Below, piece by piece: positions 28,894 to 39,314 of a stretch of DNA of 64,000 nucleotides. Where the stretch lies: the NCBI RefSeq assembly GCF_000425265.1, contig NZ_AUDC01000011.1, positions 310,001 to 374,000 of the forward strand, read 5' to 3'. The notes under the pieces are model-generated. The model saw nothing but the letters and a program-made list of their open reading frames with translations. It made no database searches and was not told the DNA's origin. The position numbers and the translations under genes were made by a program. The DNA comes from Maridesulfovibrio zosterae DSM 11974. Its GTDB lineage: Bacteria; Desulfobacterota; Desulfovibrionia; Desulfovibrionales; Desulfovibrionaceae. Every line of letters starts with the position of its first letter. The first letter of the stretch is position 1.

Positions 28894-31800
28894 ATGAATA
28901 ATTTTCATAGCTGGCCACTTGTGGCCATTCGCAGCTTTCTGTTAACGGCTATCACCCTTTCTATTTTAGCTAGCGCAGGATGCTATTTTATGTATCAGCA
29001 AGAGGCTACTTCAGTAGAACAAGCCATTAAAATGAATGTAAGGATGCATAATAAATTATTGTCACAAAAAGTTAGTCTGGATTTAAAAAGTCTGTTCAAC
29101 GACATCCAACTTGTAAGCAGTCATGTTGATGTTCGCAGGTTCCTGCAAAACAAATCATCAACAATACGTTCTGAACTTGAAACAGAATTCATATCTTTGT
29201 GCAACATCCGCAAAGTTTATGATCAGGTCAGAATTCTAGATAACAATGGCATGGAACTCATAAGAATAAATAACAATAACGGATCCCCTGCTGCCGTAAG
29301 TCCAGAAAAACTTCAAAATAAAAACAGCCGCTATTACTTCAAGGAATCTCTGAAGTTAAAACAAGGTGAAATATTCGTCTCTCCATTTGATCTTAACGTT
29401 GAAAATGGAAAAATTGAACAGCCGGCTAAACCTATGATCAGAATATCCATGCCAATTTATGGCAGTTCAAAACAACGGGTTGGTATAGTTGTTCTCAATT
29501 ACCTTGGGCAACAAATCATTAATGATATAAGAAATGGTGAATCGATCAATAATTTAATGATTTCGATGCTTCTTAACAATGAAGGTTATTGGCTTTTGTC
29601 CCCAGACCATTCACAAGAATGGGCCTTTATGTACAAAGATCGGCAAGATCTCAAATTTGGAACCGTCAATCCTTCGGCATGGGAACATATAAAATCATCA
29701 ATGGAGGGGCAATTCATTACTCCACAGGGAATTTATACCTACTCTACGATCACAGTTTCCCATGAGGCTGCCCAAAAAGAAATCACCGGGAATGTTCGGA
29801 CGTGGCGAATAGTTTGCCTGACCCCCAATGCATATATCAATACAATGCTTTCAAGATCATTCACCCGTTATCTTATAATATTTTTCGGAATAATTCTGAT
29901 AATCTTTTTTGGAGCATTAACAAGGGCCAGATATATAGCTGCCCAAGTTTCCGGACAGCATAAGCTAGAAAGAGCTAAACAGGCGGCAGAAGAGGCCAAC
30001 CGGGCCAAAAGCGATTTTCTGGCAAGAATGAGCCATGAAATACGAACCCCGATGAACGCTATCATAGGGTTAACTCACCTGGCTCTTAAAACAAATTTAT
30101 CCGCCAAACAGAGTAATTATCTAACGAATATTGATACTTCTGCTAAATCATTGCTTGGCATCATAAATGATATTTTAGACTTTTCCAAAATAGAAGCAAA
30201 TAAACTGGAACTGGAACTGGTAGATTTTCTTTTGGATGATGTTTTTAATGATATAATCACTATGCTTAGCCTTCAGGCTGAGCAAAAGGGGCTTGAACTT
30301 TTACTAATGGTAGAAAGTACTGTCCCCAATTTGCTTGTAGGTGACAGGCTCCGCCTTGGACAGGTACTATTAAACCTGACAGGAAATGCAATCAAATTCA
30401 CCGAATCAGGTGAAATTATTATTTCGGCCAGTCTTGTTGAAGAAGCCGACGGAATAGCTAAAATCAAATTTTCTGTTAAGGATTCCGGTATTGGCATTAC
30501 CCAAAAACAATCAGCCATGCTTTTTCAACCCTTCGCTCAGGCTGATGGATCTATCTCTAGAAAATTTGGTGGAACCGGACTCGGGCTGACAATCAGCAAA
30601 CGTCTGGTAGAGTTAATGGGCGGCACTATGGAACTTAAAAGTGAAATAGAAAAAGGCAGTGAATTTATTTTCACTATTCCTTTTAAACTGCAGGCTAAAT
30701 ATTCTCAAGAACACTACATCTACCCTGACGATATCAGAGGTATGCGTGTGCTGGTTGCTGATGACAGCAAAATGCTACGGACAATAATGAATAAGGTTCT
30801 ACAATCATTTACATTCGATGTTGAAACAGCAGAAAGTGGAGTACAAGCTTTAGAATTATTATATAAACATGATAAGTCAGATCCTTTCAAACTGGTCGTC
30901 ACTGATTGGAGAATGCCGGACATTGACGGCATTGAACTGGTACGAAAAATAAAAGGGAGCAGTTTTCTTGAAAACATCCCTAAAGTCATCATGCTTACCG
31001 CATATGGTCATGAAGAAATACGTCACAGAGCAGAACAGATTGATCTGGATGGATTCATGCTTAAGCCGTTTAATCGCTCTATTTTATTCGATACAATTAT
31101 GGATGTCTTTGCCCATGAGGATTATCGTGTAGGAAGTCGCATTCCCGAAAAAGATCGATATGGAGTTCCTGCAAACGTTGCAGGGATCCATATTCTGATA
31201 GCTGAGGATAACGAAATTAACCAGCAAGTCGCCCGCGAAATCCTAGAAGGAGCCGATGTTACCGTCTCAATAGCTGAAAATGGTCAGAAGGCTATTAACA
31301 TGGCCAAGACCAACACTTATGATATGATACTCATGGATATTCAGCTACCTATAATGGATGGTTTTCAGGCTGTAAAGATTATCCGGGAGGATGAAAGACT
31401 GCAGTCCATCCCCATAATAGCTATGACTGCACACGCCCTTGTCGGTGACAGGGAGAAAAGCCTGCTGGCAGGTATGAACGATCATGTCACAAAACCTATT
31501 GATCCTGATGTACTCATGGAAACAATTTCCAAATGGCTGCCTGAAAAAAAGAACCATGAATCAATACAATTGCCTCCTGTATGCAGAAACGGAGAACCCC
31601 CGGCCATCTTTAAAAATTTATCTGGTATCAATGTAGAAGAAGCTCTAGCCAGAGTTAGAGGAAACATGATGCTTTATAGAAAACTCCTCGTAAATTATGC
31701 TCACGACTGCAGCAACTTATACTCAAAACTTTTCTCTAGTATATCGATAAAAAAATATGAAGAAGCTCTCCCTCTAGCGCATACCATGAAAGGAGTTTCG

Positions 31801-32241
31801 GGAAACATCGGCGCCCATATTTTGCAACAATCTTTTCATGAAGTTGAAACAGCTTTGAAAAATAATCCTGAAACAGCTCTCTCCCTACTGCAAAATCTTG
31901 AGCCTGAAAGAACGCGTGTTATTGAGAGTATTCTCAAAACTTTTCCACCGAACAAAATAGACAGTTGCAGCGCTGAAGATAATTGTGAAACTGACATCTT
32001 TCTGTCCCAAAAAACTCACAAGCTATTGCCTCAGTTAAAAGTGATGTCAGATCTTCTGAAAAAACATGATGTAGAGGCCAGGCATATTTATCGTTCAATG
32101 GAGTCTGAGCTAAAACATGCTGCACCTAAATTCACAAATGAATTAGGAGGTATACTAGATAAATTTGACTTTACGTTAGGAAGCAAAATCGTTGACCGAT
32201 TTATCGCTGAATGTGAGCAGGAGGAAAGCAGTAATGGATAA
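28894..32241 (+). CDS. Hybrid sensor histidine kinase with two receivers and HPt
   Basis: 1115 residues. A first membrane helix (about 13-35), an extracytoplasmic dCache-like sensor (about 40-325), a second membrane helix (about 327-348), a HisKA box [17 protein letters not shown] (His about 379), HATPase (about 480-600; N box [11 protein letters not shown] box [10 protein letters not shown]), receiver 1 (about 615-735, Asp in [12 protein letters not shown]), receiver 2 (about 762-880, Asp in [12 protein letters not shown]) and a C-terminal HPt domain with HTMKGVSGN (His about 963). It contains a full internal phosphorelay. The last 8 bases overlap the start of the next kinase gene. Confidence 0.95.
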   Translation: MNNFHSWPLVAIRSFLLTAITLSILASAGCYFMYQQEATSVEQAIKMNVRMHNKLLSQKVSLDLKSLFNDIQLVSSHVDVRRFLQNKSSTIRSELETEFISLCNIRKVYDQVRILDNNGMELIRINNNNGSPAAVSPEKLQNKNSRYYFKESLKLKQGEIFVSPFDLNVENGKIEQPAKPMIRISMPIYGSSKQRVGIVVLNYLGQQIINDIRNGESINNLMISMLLNNEGYWLLSPDHSQEWAFMYKDRQDLKFGTVNPSAWEHIKSSMEGQFITPQGIYTYSTITVSHEAAQKEITGNVRTWRIVCLTPNAYINTMLSRSFTRYLIIFFGIILIIFFGALTRARYIAAQVSGQHKLERAKQAAEEANRAKSDFLARMSHEIRTPMNAIIGLTHLALKTNLSAKQSNYLTNIDTSAKSLLGIINDILDFSKIEANKLELELVDFLLDDVFNDIITMLSLQAEQKGLELLLMVESTVPNLLVGDRLRLGQVLLNLTGNAIKFTESGEIIISASLVEEADGIAKIKFSVKDSGIGITQKQSAMLFQPFAQADGSISRKFGGTGLGLTISKRLVELMGGTMELKSEIEKGSEFIFTIPFKLQAKYSQEHYIYPDDIRGMRVLVADDSKMLRTIMNKVLQSFTFDVETAESGVQALELLYKHDKSDPFKLVVTDWRMPDIDGIELVRKIKGSSFLENIPKVIMLTAYGHEEIRHRAEQIDLDGFMLKPFNRSILFDTIMDVFAHEDYRVGSRIPEKDRYGVPANVAGIHILIAEDNEINQQVAREILEGADVTVSIAENGQKAINMAKTNTYDMILMDIQLPIMDGFQAVKIIREDERLQSIPIIAMTAHALVGDREKSLLAGMNDHVTKPIDPDVLMETISKWLPEKKNHESIQLPPVCRNGEPPAIFKNLSGINVEEALARVRGNMMLYRKLLVNYAHDCSNLYSKLFSSISIKKYEEALPLAHTMKGVSGNIGAHILQQSFHEVETALKNNPETALSLLQNLEPERTRVIESILKTFPPNKIDSCSAEDNCETDIFLSQKTHKLLPQLKVMSDLLKKHDVEARHIYRSMESELKHAAPKFTNELGGILDKFDFTLGSKIVDRFIAECEQEESSNG

Positions 32242-33424
32242 AGCACGAATTTTAATTGTTGACGACACTCCTGCTAATTTGGATATTTTAAGTGAAATTT
32301 TAATCCCTGACTATAATGTGAGTGTGGCAATTAATGGAGGTGAAGCCCTGCAAATTGCCTTATCCAATGAACAGCCGGATCTTGTATTGCTTGATATCAT
32401 GATGCCTGGAATTGATGGATATCAGGTGTGTACTATGATGAAGGCCGACAGAAGTACTTGTCAGATTCCAATAATATTCGTGACGTCCATGAGTGAGATT
32501 GAAAATGAAGAAAAAGGGTTAATGATCGGAGCGGTCGATTATATTATCAAGCCAGTAAATCCAGCCATAGTTTTGGCTAGAGTAAAAACACACCTTTCGT
32601 TGTATAACCAAAGCCGAATGCTGCAAAATATGGTCACCGAACGAACTCGTGAACTTGAAAAAGCCAAAGAAGATGCTGAGTTAGCAAATCAGGCAAAAAG
32701 CTGTTTTCTTGCCAATATGAGCCACGAGCTGCGTACGCCCCTCAATGGCATTATTGGAATGGTTCAACTCCTTCTGGCAAGCCCCTACACTGAAGAACAG
32801 GAAGATTTTCTCCAGGACACATTGAAATCATCTTCCAGAATGCTTAATATTGTTAATGACCTATTGGAATTATCCAGTATTGAAGCTGGGCAAGTCCATC
32901 TATGTCCCTCCGATTTCAAAGCAAAGGAGAGTATAGATCAGGTTCTTTGCCTCTATCAGGATATTGCAAAGCAAAAAGAAATAAATTTTACCAGCTCATT
33001 GGAAACAGATATCCCCTCAACTCTTTATGGAGATATTGGGCGTATCCGCCAAATCCTTATGAACCTGTTGAATAACGCATTTCGTTTCACCAATAGCGGG
33101 GAAATAGAAGTATCAATCAAATCATGGACAGAAAATAAAACTGGTCCATGCGAGTCATCTCCAGTGGTTATTTGTATAACTGTCAGGGATAGCGGTACAG
33201 GCATTCCCGAGGAGAAACAAGCGTACATTTTTGAGTCATTCTCCATCGGAGAAGATTTCATGACAAAAATATATAGCGGTGCGGGATTGGGCCTTTCCAT
33301 CTCAAAACATCTCGTAGAACTGATGGGCGGACATATCTGGATAGAGAGTCAAGAAGGTGTAGGAACAGCTGTCAGCTTCACTGTTCCATGTAATGTCTGC
33401 AAGATTGATAAGGTAGAAATATAG
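32234..33424 (+). CDS. Response regulator-histidine kinase hybrid (REC-HisKA-HATPase)
   Basis: 396 residues. The ATG at 32234 lies inside the end of the preceding kinase gene and has a GGAGG site about 9 bases upstream, indicating translational coupling; the longer frame is not needed. The N-terminal receiver (about 4-120; [10 protein letters not shown], Asp in [16 protein letters not shown]) is followed by a HisKA box [17 protein letters not shown] (His about 170) and HATPase ([22 protein letters not shown]). There is no membrane segment. It probably receives phosphate from the upstream HPt (inference). Confidence 0.93.
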   Translation: MDKARILIVDDTPANLDILSEILIPDYNVSVAINGGEALQIALSNEQPDLVLLDIMMPGIDGYQVCTMMKADRSTCQIPIIFVTSMSEIENEEKGLMIGAVDYIIKPVNPAIVLARVKTHLSLYNQSRMLQNMVTERTRELEKAKEDAELANQAKSCFLANMSHELRTPLNGIIGMVQLLLASPYTEEQEDFLQDTLKSSSRMLNIVNDLLELSSIEAGQVHLCPSDFKAKESIDQVLCLYQDIAKQKEINFTSSLETDIPSTLYGDIGRIRQILMNLLNNAFRFTNSGEIEVSIKSWTENKTGPCESSPVVICITVRDSGTGIPEEKQAYIFESFSIGEDFMTKIYSGAGLGLSISKHLVELMGGHIWIESQEGVGTAVSFTVPCNVCKIDKVEI

Positions 33425-33429
33425 ACATA

Positions 33430-33446
33430 CGGGGCTAATCGCCCCG
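33430..33446. terminator. Short hairpin between convergent genes (possible terminator)
   Basis: Stem CGGGGC / GCCCCG with a TAATC loop, placed between the kinase ending at 33424 (plus) and hydF ending at 33481 (minus). Neither side has a strong T run, so strength is uncertain. Confidence 0.5.
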
Positions 33447-33480
33447 CTGACTGTGATTCAGTTCAGGAAGGAGTTCATTT

Positions 33481-34686
33481 TTAAAATAATTTAAAAACCT
33501 TAATAATCCTGTCCAGAACCCCCTGAACTTTGGATATGGCAATACCATAATTTGTAATCGGCACTCCGCGCATTGAGCATTCACGCATACGACGCAGCAT
33601 CTCAGTCCTATTCATCATGCATCCGCCGCAATGTATCGCCAGCGCATAGTCTTCAAGATTGTCCGGAAAATCATGTCCTGAATACATGTTGTATTCAAGA
33701 CTCTTTCCTGTGTACTGGGTAACCCAGCGCGGAATTTTCACCCGGCCTATATCATCTGCAACATCATGATGTGAACATGCCTCGCACATCAAAATTTTAT
33801 CCCCGTCTTTCAAATTGTCTATTGCTTCAGCTCCCTGAACCAGCCCCCGAAGATCACCTTTAAAACGTGCAAATAATGTGGAGAAAGTTGTCAGAGGTAT
33901 GTGCTCTGGAACTTCAGCTGCAACTTTCAGCACGACCTGTGAATCCGTAATTACAAGTTTCGGATCTGTTTTAAGAATTTCGAGGGCTTCGCCCAGTTCT
34001 CTTTCTTTAACTGTAAGTCCCATGGCGTCGCTGTCCAGAACATCACGCAGTACCTGTACTTGTGGGAGGATAAGTCTGCCCTTGGGAGCAGCCAGATCAA
34101 CAGGAACAACGCATAAAACGGTGTCCCCCTCAGTAATAAGATCACCTATTAACACAGGCTCTTCTTTAAATTCTCGCGGAGCAGATGCAACCAACTTATC
34201 TTTAAGACATTTTACACCTGAACCGGAAAAAGCCGATACAATCAGGTAAGGCAACAACCTAGATTCACAGAATGAAATATCACTTTGGGAAGGACTAAAC
34301 ATATCAGCTTTGTTAAATACAATAATCACCTGAATATGCATTTCCTGAAGAGTATGAAGAATTTCATGCTCTGGACCACCTATTCCGTTTTCATCAACAA
34401 TCAGCAAAGCCATATCGGTACGATAAAGAATCCTGCGGGCAGATTCTATACGCTTTTCTCCCAGCTGTCCGGTATCATCCAATCCGGCAGTATCATAAAA
34501 TGTGACTGGACCAAGCGGGAGAAGTTCATAATGCTTAGAAACCGGATCTGTTGTCGTTCCGGGATGATCTGCAACTATTGAAACTTCCTGTCCTGTAAGA
34601 GCATTAAGAAGTGATGACTTCCCTGCGTTGCGCCTTCCGACAAGAGTAATCACCATACGGACACCTCTAGGTGCTTTATTGGACAT
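33481..34686 (-). CDS. hydF: [FeFe]-hydrogenase maturation GTPase HydF
   Basis: 401 residues. The frame extends upstream into hydE, but the ATG at 34686 follows an AGGAG site and gives the normal HydF start. The N-terminal GTPase has a P-loop GRRNAGKSS (about 17-25), HPGTTTDPV and DTAGLDD. The C-terminal cluster-binding part has ACSHHD and, about 45 residues later, HCGGCMMNR, the CxH...HCxxC ligand set of the [4Fe-4S] cluster. HydF is the scaffold on which the 2Fe subcluster is built before transfer to HydA. The start overlaps hydE by 11 bases. It is the last gene of the 13-kb minus-strand cluster. Confidence 0.96.
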   Translation of the reverse strand: MSNKAPRGVRMVITLVGRRNAGKSSLLNALTGQEVSIVADHPGTTTDPVSKHYELLPLGPVTFYDTAGLDDTGQLGEKRIESARRILYRTDMALLIVDENGIGGPEHEILHTLQEMHIQVIIVFNKADMFSPSQSDISFCESRLLPYLIVSAFSGSGVKCLKDKLVASAPREFKEEPVLIGDLITEGDTVLCVVPVDLAAPKGRLILPQVQVLRDVLDSDAMGLTVKERELGEALEILKTDPKLVITDSQVVLKVAAEVPEHIPLTTFSTLFARFKGDLRGLVQGAEAIDNLKDGDKILMCEACSHHDVADDIGRVKIPRWVTQYTGKSLEYNMYSGHDFPDNLEDYALAIHCGGCMMNRTEMLRRMRECSMRGVPITNYGIAISKVQGVLDRIIKVFKLF

Positions 34687-35695
34687 TAATAAACTCCTGA
34701 TCCTGTTCATTCTTATTAGGGGATTTCCCCTGCAACGAAGATAATTGATATCCGGCATTGCACACACGCTGCTGCAACTTACCGATAGTTTCTTTGACCG
34801 ATATCGTGGATGAATTCTTTCCGGGATAGATTGTATATCCTGCCCTTACCTGTTCAGGAGTGATCGAAGGCATTATAACATTTGCCCCGGCATAAAGTCC
34901 CAGTTCACGTCCCTGAGCCGACAAAGCATCCAAAGCACTGGTTGACGGTATATTGCAAAGGGGATTCATTATACGCAACAGCGCTACTGCCCTCAGAGAC
35001 TCGTCCATAGCTCCCGGAACATTTTTTCCCAACGGAGTACAGGGATGAGGAACGAACGGTCCCACAGCAATCATATCAAGTGCAAGACGGCTCAGTTTCA
35101 ATAGGTCCTCAGCCAGAATTTCAACAGTCATGCCGGGCAATCCTGTAATTATTCCAGATCCGGTTTCATAGCCAAGCTTCTGAAGTGTCTCCACATTTTT
35201 CAGGCGTCGTTTTATACTCTGCCCGGGACGAAAACAGGAATGCAGCTTTTCGTCAAAAGTCTCAGCTTTGAGCAGATAGCGGTCTGCACCACAGTCACGC
35301 CATAATTTATATGTATCTTCACTCTGATCGCCTAAACAGAGGGTTACGGCTAACTCTGTATTTTTCTTAATCTCTTTAATAATAAAACCAATATGCTCAA
35401 AGCCAGAGGAGTCCTGTTCGCCGGATTGAAGAACAATTGTCCCCATACCGGATTCAATTGCTATCCTCACAGTTGCAAGGATAGAACTCCTGTCCATCGA
35501 GAATCTGCCAAGGGCTTTATTGTCCATACGTAACCCGCAATAATGGCAGTTTTTCCGGCAGTGATTACTGAATTCAATAACTCCTCGTTGAAAAATGCTA
35601 CGATCGAAAATGCTATCCCGTACCTTTCTTGCATTCTTAAACAGCAGTAAAGAGTCCTGCTCCTTCAGAAGATCTATAACCTCATTCAGGAGCAT
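34676..35695 (-). CDS. hydE: [FeFe]-hydrogenase maturase HydE (radical SAM)
   Basis: 339 residues from the ATG at 35695 (AAGG site 9 bases upstream); a longer frame would overlap the previous gene by 155 bases and is rejected. The radical SAM motif CRKNCHYCG gives Cys46/50/53, followed by an SPASM-less TIM barrel with GIITGLPGMTVE and VGPFVPHPCTPLG. HydE processes the Fe(CO)2(CN) synthon made by HydG during assembly of the H-cluster 2Fe subunit. The start overlaps the unknown 196-residue gene by 14 bases and the end overlaps hydF by 11, so these genes are translationally coupled. Confidence 0.95.
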   Translation of the reverse strand: MLLNEVIDLLKEQDSLLLFKNARKVRDSIFDRSIFQRGVIEFSNHCRKNCHYCGLRMDNKALGRFSMDRSSILATVRIAIESGMGTIVLQSGEQDSSGFEHIGFIIKEIKKNTELAVTLCLGDQSEDTYKLWRDCGADRYLLKAETFDEKLHSCFRPGQSIKRRLKNVETLQKLGYETGSGIITGLPGMTVEILAEDLLKLSRLALDMIAVGPFVPHPCTPLGKNVPGAMDESLRAVALLRIMNPLCNIPSTSALDALSAQGRELGLYAGANVIMPSITPEQVRAGYTIYPGKNSSTISVKETIGKLQQRVCNAGYQLSSLQGKSPNKNEQDQEFINVQ

Positions 35696-36272
35696 GAAAA
35701 TCGGCCTTACATCCTTTTTCAAGAGCAAATGCGTACTCTGATATAATTCTAAATGCTGCAAGTTCGGCATGAGTTCCGTTTGTGGGTATTCTGCCGGATT
35801 CAGCACAGGTGAATAATTTTTCAACAGGGACCTCAACAGAACACCAGAATCCTTCAGGAGTCATAACTTGTGAATAGGCAAAATGCCCAAATAAAATCCG
35901 GTCATCTATTATGAGAAAGGGCAGACAAGGACGAATCGGCATCTCATAAATTGAGATCCGCTCCTTAAATTTCAGCTTCAGCTCCTGTAAAAAAATACGT
36001 GAGTGATCTAGGTCCTGCCTGATTGAATCATTGCTGGCTTTTGGACGCAAAACTTTCATAAATTCACCTACCCATGGGTATATATCAATATCGGGAAGGC
36101 AAAAAATCATAAGAGAAGGGCCGCTTTCTTTAGCCAGAGCGGAATTTAGACTTCCGCTGACGAATTCATTATTTGCAAAATTCCCATATGGTGGTGCATA
36201 AAGGACAATCTGTCTGCGGGCATTCTTAAAAACTTTGTGAAGTCCAATCTCTTCAATACCGGCGAAGATCAT
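35682..36272 (-). CDS. Unknown protein embedded in the hydrogenase maturation operon
   Basis: 196 residues, not recognised. It is soluble, with a mixed alpha/beta pattern: an early strand QIVLYAPPYGNFA, a second strand SLMIFCLPDIDIYPW, a helix-rich middle, and a strand pair RPCLPFLIIDDRILFGHFA that resembles the layout of a phospholipase-D-like half without its HKD motif. The C-terminal half holds two Cys (FTCAES, EKGCKA). The gene overlaps aspA by 4 bases (ATGA type) and hydE by 14, so it is in strict translational coupling and almost certainly belongs to H-cluster assembly or to hydrogenase regulation. No close family comes to mind; alternatives are a small-molecule-binding or chaperone role. 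Confidence 0.85.
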   Translation of the reverse strand: MIFAGIEEIGLHKVFKNARRQIVLYAPPYGNFANNEFVSGSLNSALAKESGPSLMIFCLPDIDIYPWVGEFMKVLRPKASNDSIRQDLDHSRIFLQELKLKFKERISIYEMPIRPCLPFLIIDDRILFGHFAYSQVMTPEGFWCSVEVPVEKLFTCAESGRIPTNGTHAELAAFRIISEYAFALEKGCKADFHAPE

Positions 36273-37705
36273 GACTCCTCCTCAATGAAGTTCAATGCTG
36301 AATACGTGTCTTCAGAATATCCAAGTTGACGCATACGGTCTGGACTGAACAACTCGGCAATGATCTTCGGGTCAAGATCAAGTTCTTTTGCTGCAGCCTC
36401 TATAATAGAAATATTATTATCATCGGCATGTCGAGCAATCTGCTCTGCTTTTTCGTATCCAACATACGGAACCAGAATCGTGATTAAAGACTTTCCAGCA
36501 TAAACATTACGAGTACATTTTTCTGCATCAGGTACTGCATTTTCAAGGCAAAGACGGTGCAGCATAGGGACTGCATTATTTAAAAGATTCAATGATTCCA
36601 GCAAACATTGAGCCATTAGCGGCATAAACTGGTTCAACTCCAGATTGCCAAGCGCAGCAACTTGTCCGGCCAAAGAATCGTTGGACATAACACGTAAAGC
36701 CGCCTGCGAAACAGCTTCTGGAATAACCGGATTAACTTTTCCAGGCATAATGGTTGACCCTATCTGCAGTGGCGGAATACACAACTCCCCCATTCCGGCA
36801 CTGGGACCGCTTGATAACAGTCGTACATCGTTACTGATTTTAAACAGATTTACTGCGCAAGCTTTAAGCATAGCTGAAACTTCCACCAAACTGTCCAGAT
36901 TCTGAGTCACATCCACCAGATTTTCGGCCCGTGCTATCTTTAAACCTGTTATATGACGCAATTCATCGGTTACACGTAAAATATAATCGCGCGGCGCTCC
37001 AAGACCAGTTCCAACAGCGGTCCCCCCTAGATTGACCTGCTTTATTCTTTCCCTGCATTTGAAAATACGCCAGCGGTCACGGGAAAGAGCCTCAGCCCAT
37101 GCTCCAAAGGTCATTCCAGCTGTTACAGGGACGGCATCCTGCAATTGAGTTCGGGCAATACGAATCAGGTTATTGTATTCCTGTTCTTTTCTTTGCAGGG
37201 TTGCCTGCATATCGGCAATAGGCTGTTCAAGTCTTTTTAGCTCATGAAGAGCTGCGACTCGGAGAGCTGTAGGAAATGTATCATTAGTCGACTGGTGCAG
37301 ATTCAAATGGTGCAAGGGATGAACTTCGTAAGATCCGTAAGGTTTGCCGAGAAGCATACTTGCACGATTGGCAAGAACCTCATTTATATTCATATTGGTA
37401 GAAGTTCCGGCCCCGCCCTGAAATGCATCAACGGTTATATGTTCGTGATGATCCCCTTCAATCATTTCAAGGCAGGCCATTTCTATAGCCTGAGCAATGT
37501 GCTGTTCTAAAAAACCGAGCTTGGTATTTGTTCTGGCGCAAGCCAGTTTTACCTCAGCATATGAACGGATAAATATAGAAGAAAGCCTTTGACCTGAAAG
37601 CTTAAAATTCTGCATTGCCCTTGCTGTATGCGGACCGTACATGGCTGCAGAAGGAATCTCAATGCTCCCGAAAGCATCATTCTCTGTGCGGAAATTAGAA
37701 GACAT
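36269..37705 (-). CDS. aspA: Aspartate ammonia-lyase (aspartase), in the hyd maturation operon
   Basis: 478 residues. The aspartase/fumarase signature GSTIMPGKVNPVIPE (about residues 317-331, with the flexible catalytic Ser loop just ahead) and HLNLHQSTNDTFPTA are present; GGAGTSTNMNINEV marks the substrate site. It converts aspartate to fumarate and ammonia. The ATG at 37705 has GGAG 5 bases upstream, preferred over a GTG two codons earlier. It follows hydG by 74 bases and overlaps the next gene by 4. Its place between hydG and hydE suggests that ammonia (or fumarate) is used in H-cluster maturation or anaerobic respiration; an argininosuccinate/fumarase-type relative is less likely given the signature. 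Confidence 0.9.
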   Translation of the reverse strand: MSSNFRTENDAFGSIEIPSAAMYGPHTARAMQNFKLSGQRLSSIFIRSYAEVKLACARTNTKLGFLEQHIAQAIEMACLEMIEGDHHEHITVDAFQGGAGTSTNMNINEVLANRASMLLGKPYGSYEVHPLHHLNLHQSTNDTFPTALRVAALHELKRLEQPIADMQATLQRKEQEYNNLIRIARTQLQDAVPVTAGMTFGAWAEALSRDRWRIFKCRERIKQVNLGGTAVGTGLGAPRDYILRVTDELRHITGLKIARAENLVDVTQNLDSLVEVSAMLKACAVNLFKISNDVRLLSSGPSAGMGELCIPPLQIGSTIMPGKVNPVIPEAVSQAALRVMSNDSLAGQVAALGNLELNQFMPLMAQCLLESLNLLNNAVPMLHRLCLENAVPDAEKCTRNVYAGKSLITILVPYVGYEKAEQIARHADDNNISIIEAAAKELDLDPKIIAELFSPDRMRQLGYSEDTYSALNFIEEES

Positions 37706-37779
37706 TTTCACTCCATAAAAAGCTCCGGCTGACGGGGACGTTTTTAACAGTCACCCCGCCAACCGATTACGATCAGAAC

Positions 37780-39189
37780 TTAGATATATAAATCGCGCTC
37801 GCCCTGTTCAATGCGAAGCAGACTGTCTAAAAGTTTTTTACGGCCTTTCTGGGGTCCATTCTCAACTTCCGAATTAATCAGTTCACGGCCTAAATCACGA
37901 GTAGATTCACTCGCATAATCCTGCAGATACTCGTTAAATGTCATCAGGGCATTAGGACGACAGAAATTTTGAATAAAACCATTTTTAGCAAGTTTCATAA
38001 ATTCTTCGCCTGTGCGGCCTTCACGATAACAGGCTGTGCACCATGAAGGAATATATCCATGCTGGACAATCTCTTTAATTACTTCATCAAGACTTCTGCT
38101 ATCCCCCACACAGAATTGCTGAACTTCGGGACGGTCATAATCGGGGTCTGTATACGCTCCGGGATAAGTTCGGGACCCTGCACTGAGCTGTGAGACTCCT
38201 ATATCAAGAAGTTCACGTCTCATCTCTTTGTTCTCACGAGTACTCAAAATCAGTCCTGTGAATGGAACCGCAAGCCGCAAAACAGCTACAAGCCTTTTAA
38301 ACTGGCTGTCAGTAATCGGATATGGTGGATTAAAAGCAACTTCAGCATTGAGTGCTGGTTCCAGTCGTGGAAATGATAAAGTATGCGGCCCGACTCCGAA
38401 TTGTTTTTCAAGTTCAGCAGCATGAGCAAGCAATGCAATTGTATCAAAGCGGTAATCGTATAAACCAAGCAGAGTTCCCATTCCAACATCATCAATTCCG
38501 GCTTCCATGGCCCTGTGCATAGCGTGCAGCCGCCAGAGAAAATATTTTTTATGCCCGCAGGGATGCAGGTCTGAATAGGTTTTAGAATGGTAAGTTTCCT
38601 GAAAACACTGATAAGTTCCTATACCGACTTCATGCAGCTTACGAAAACCATCCACATCCAATGGAGCACAATTAATATTCACCCGGCGAATTTGTCCGCT
38701 CTTTTCAGACAAAGTATCATATACAGTACGTACCGTTTCTGCGATCCAGTCTGCTCCGAATTTAGGATGTTCGCCGTAAACCAGAATCAGACGTTTATGC
38801 CCTAGGTCCTCCAGAACACAGACTTCTTTTTTAATCTCTCCAGCAGTGAGAGTTCGGCGGATAAGTTCAGAGTTGGTGTCTTTAAAACCACAGTAGGAAC
38901 AACGGTTGCTGCATTCATTAGTAACATACAAAGGCGCAAAGAGAACTATCCGGTTACCGTATATAGCTTTTTTAACTTTGCGTGCTGTTTCGAAAATAGC
39001 TTCATTCAGTTCAGGATTTTCAACCTGAAGTAGAATTGCGGTTTCTTCTAAAGTAAGCCCCTTCGCTTCGAGGGCCTTATTTAGAATATCCTGTATTCTG
39101 GCAGGATCCGCATCTGTGTTTTGATTGACAATATTCCATATTTTATCTTCATCAATAAAATTATCAAGTTTACTTATATCGAGTTTCAT
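37780..39189 (-). CDS. hydG: [FeFe]-hydrogenase maturase HydG (radical SAM tyrosine lyase)
   Basis: 469 residues, standard length. The N-terminal radical SAM motif CSNRCSYCG (Cys93/97/100) is followed by the TIM barrel and the C-terminal auxiliary-cluster motif CTAC followed 22 residues later by Cys (CX2CX22C). HydG cleaves tyrosine to CO and cyanide and builds the Fe(CO)2(CN)Cys synthon. Start ATG with GGAG 5 bases upstream. It opens the maturation gene set and lies 125 bases after the sigma-54 regulator gene; no clear promoter of its own was found in that gap, so readthrough from the hydrogenase genes is possible. Confidence 0.97.
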   Translation of the reverse strand: MKLDISKLDNFIDEDKIWNIVNQNTDADPARIQDILNKALEAKGLTLEETAILLQVENPELNEAIFETARKVKKAIYGNRIVLFAPLYVTNECSNRCSYCGFKDTNSELIRRTLTAGEIKKEVCVLEDLGHKRLILVYGEHPKFGADWIAETVRTVYDTLSEKSGQIRRVNINCAPLDVDGFRKLHEVGIGTYQCFQETYHSKTYSDLHPCGHKKYFLWRLHAMHRAMEAGIDDVGMGTLLGLYDYRFDTIALLAHAAELEKQFGVGPHTLSFPRLEPALNAEVAFNPPYPITDSQFKRLVAVLRLAVPFTGLILSTRENKEMRRELLDIGVSQLSAGSRTYPGAYTDPDYDRPEVQQFCVGDSRSLDEVIKEIVQHGYIPSWCTACYREGRTGEEFMKLAKNGFIQNFCRPNALMTFNEYLQDYASESTRDLGRELINSEVENGPQKGRKKLLDSLLRIEQGERDLYI

Positions 39190-39314
39190 TTCATCTCCAC
39201 AATAGAGTCAATAGACCTTCCGGCTTTACAGGATTTCTCAATAATCAAGATCAGCCATCGTCAGCCTATAACCGGCTGGATTATATTTTTAATTTAAGTT
39301 GTTATATTTTTTAC

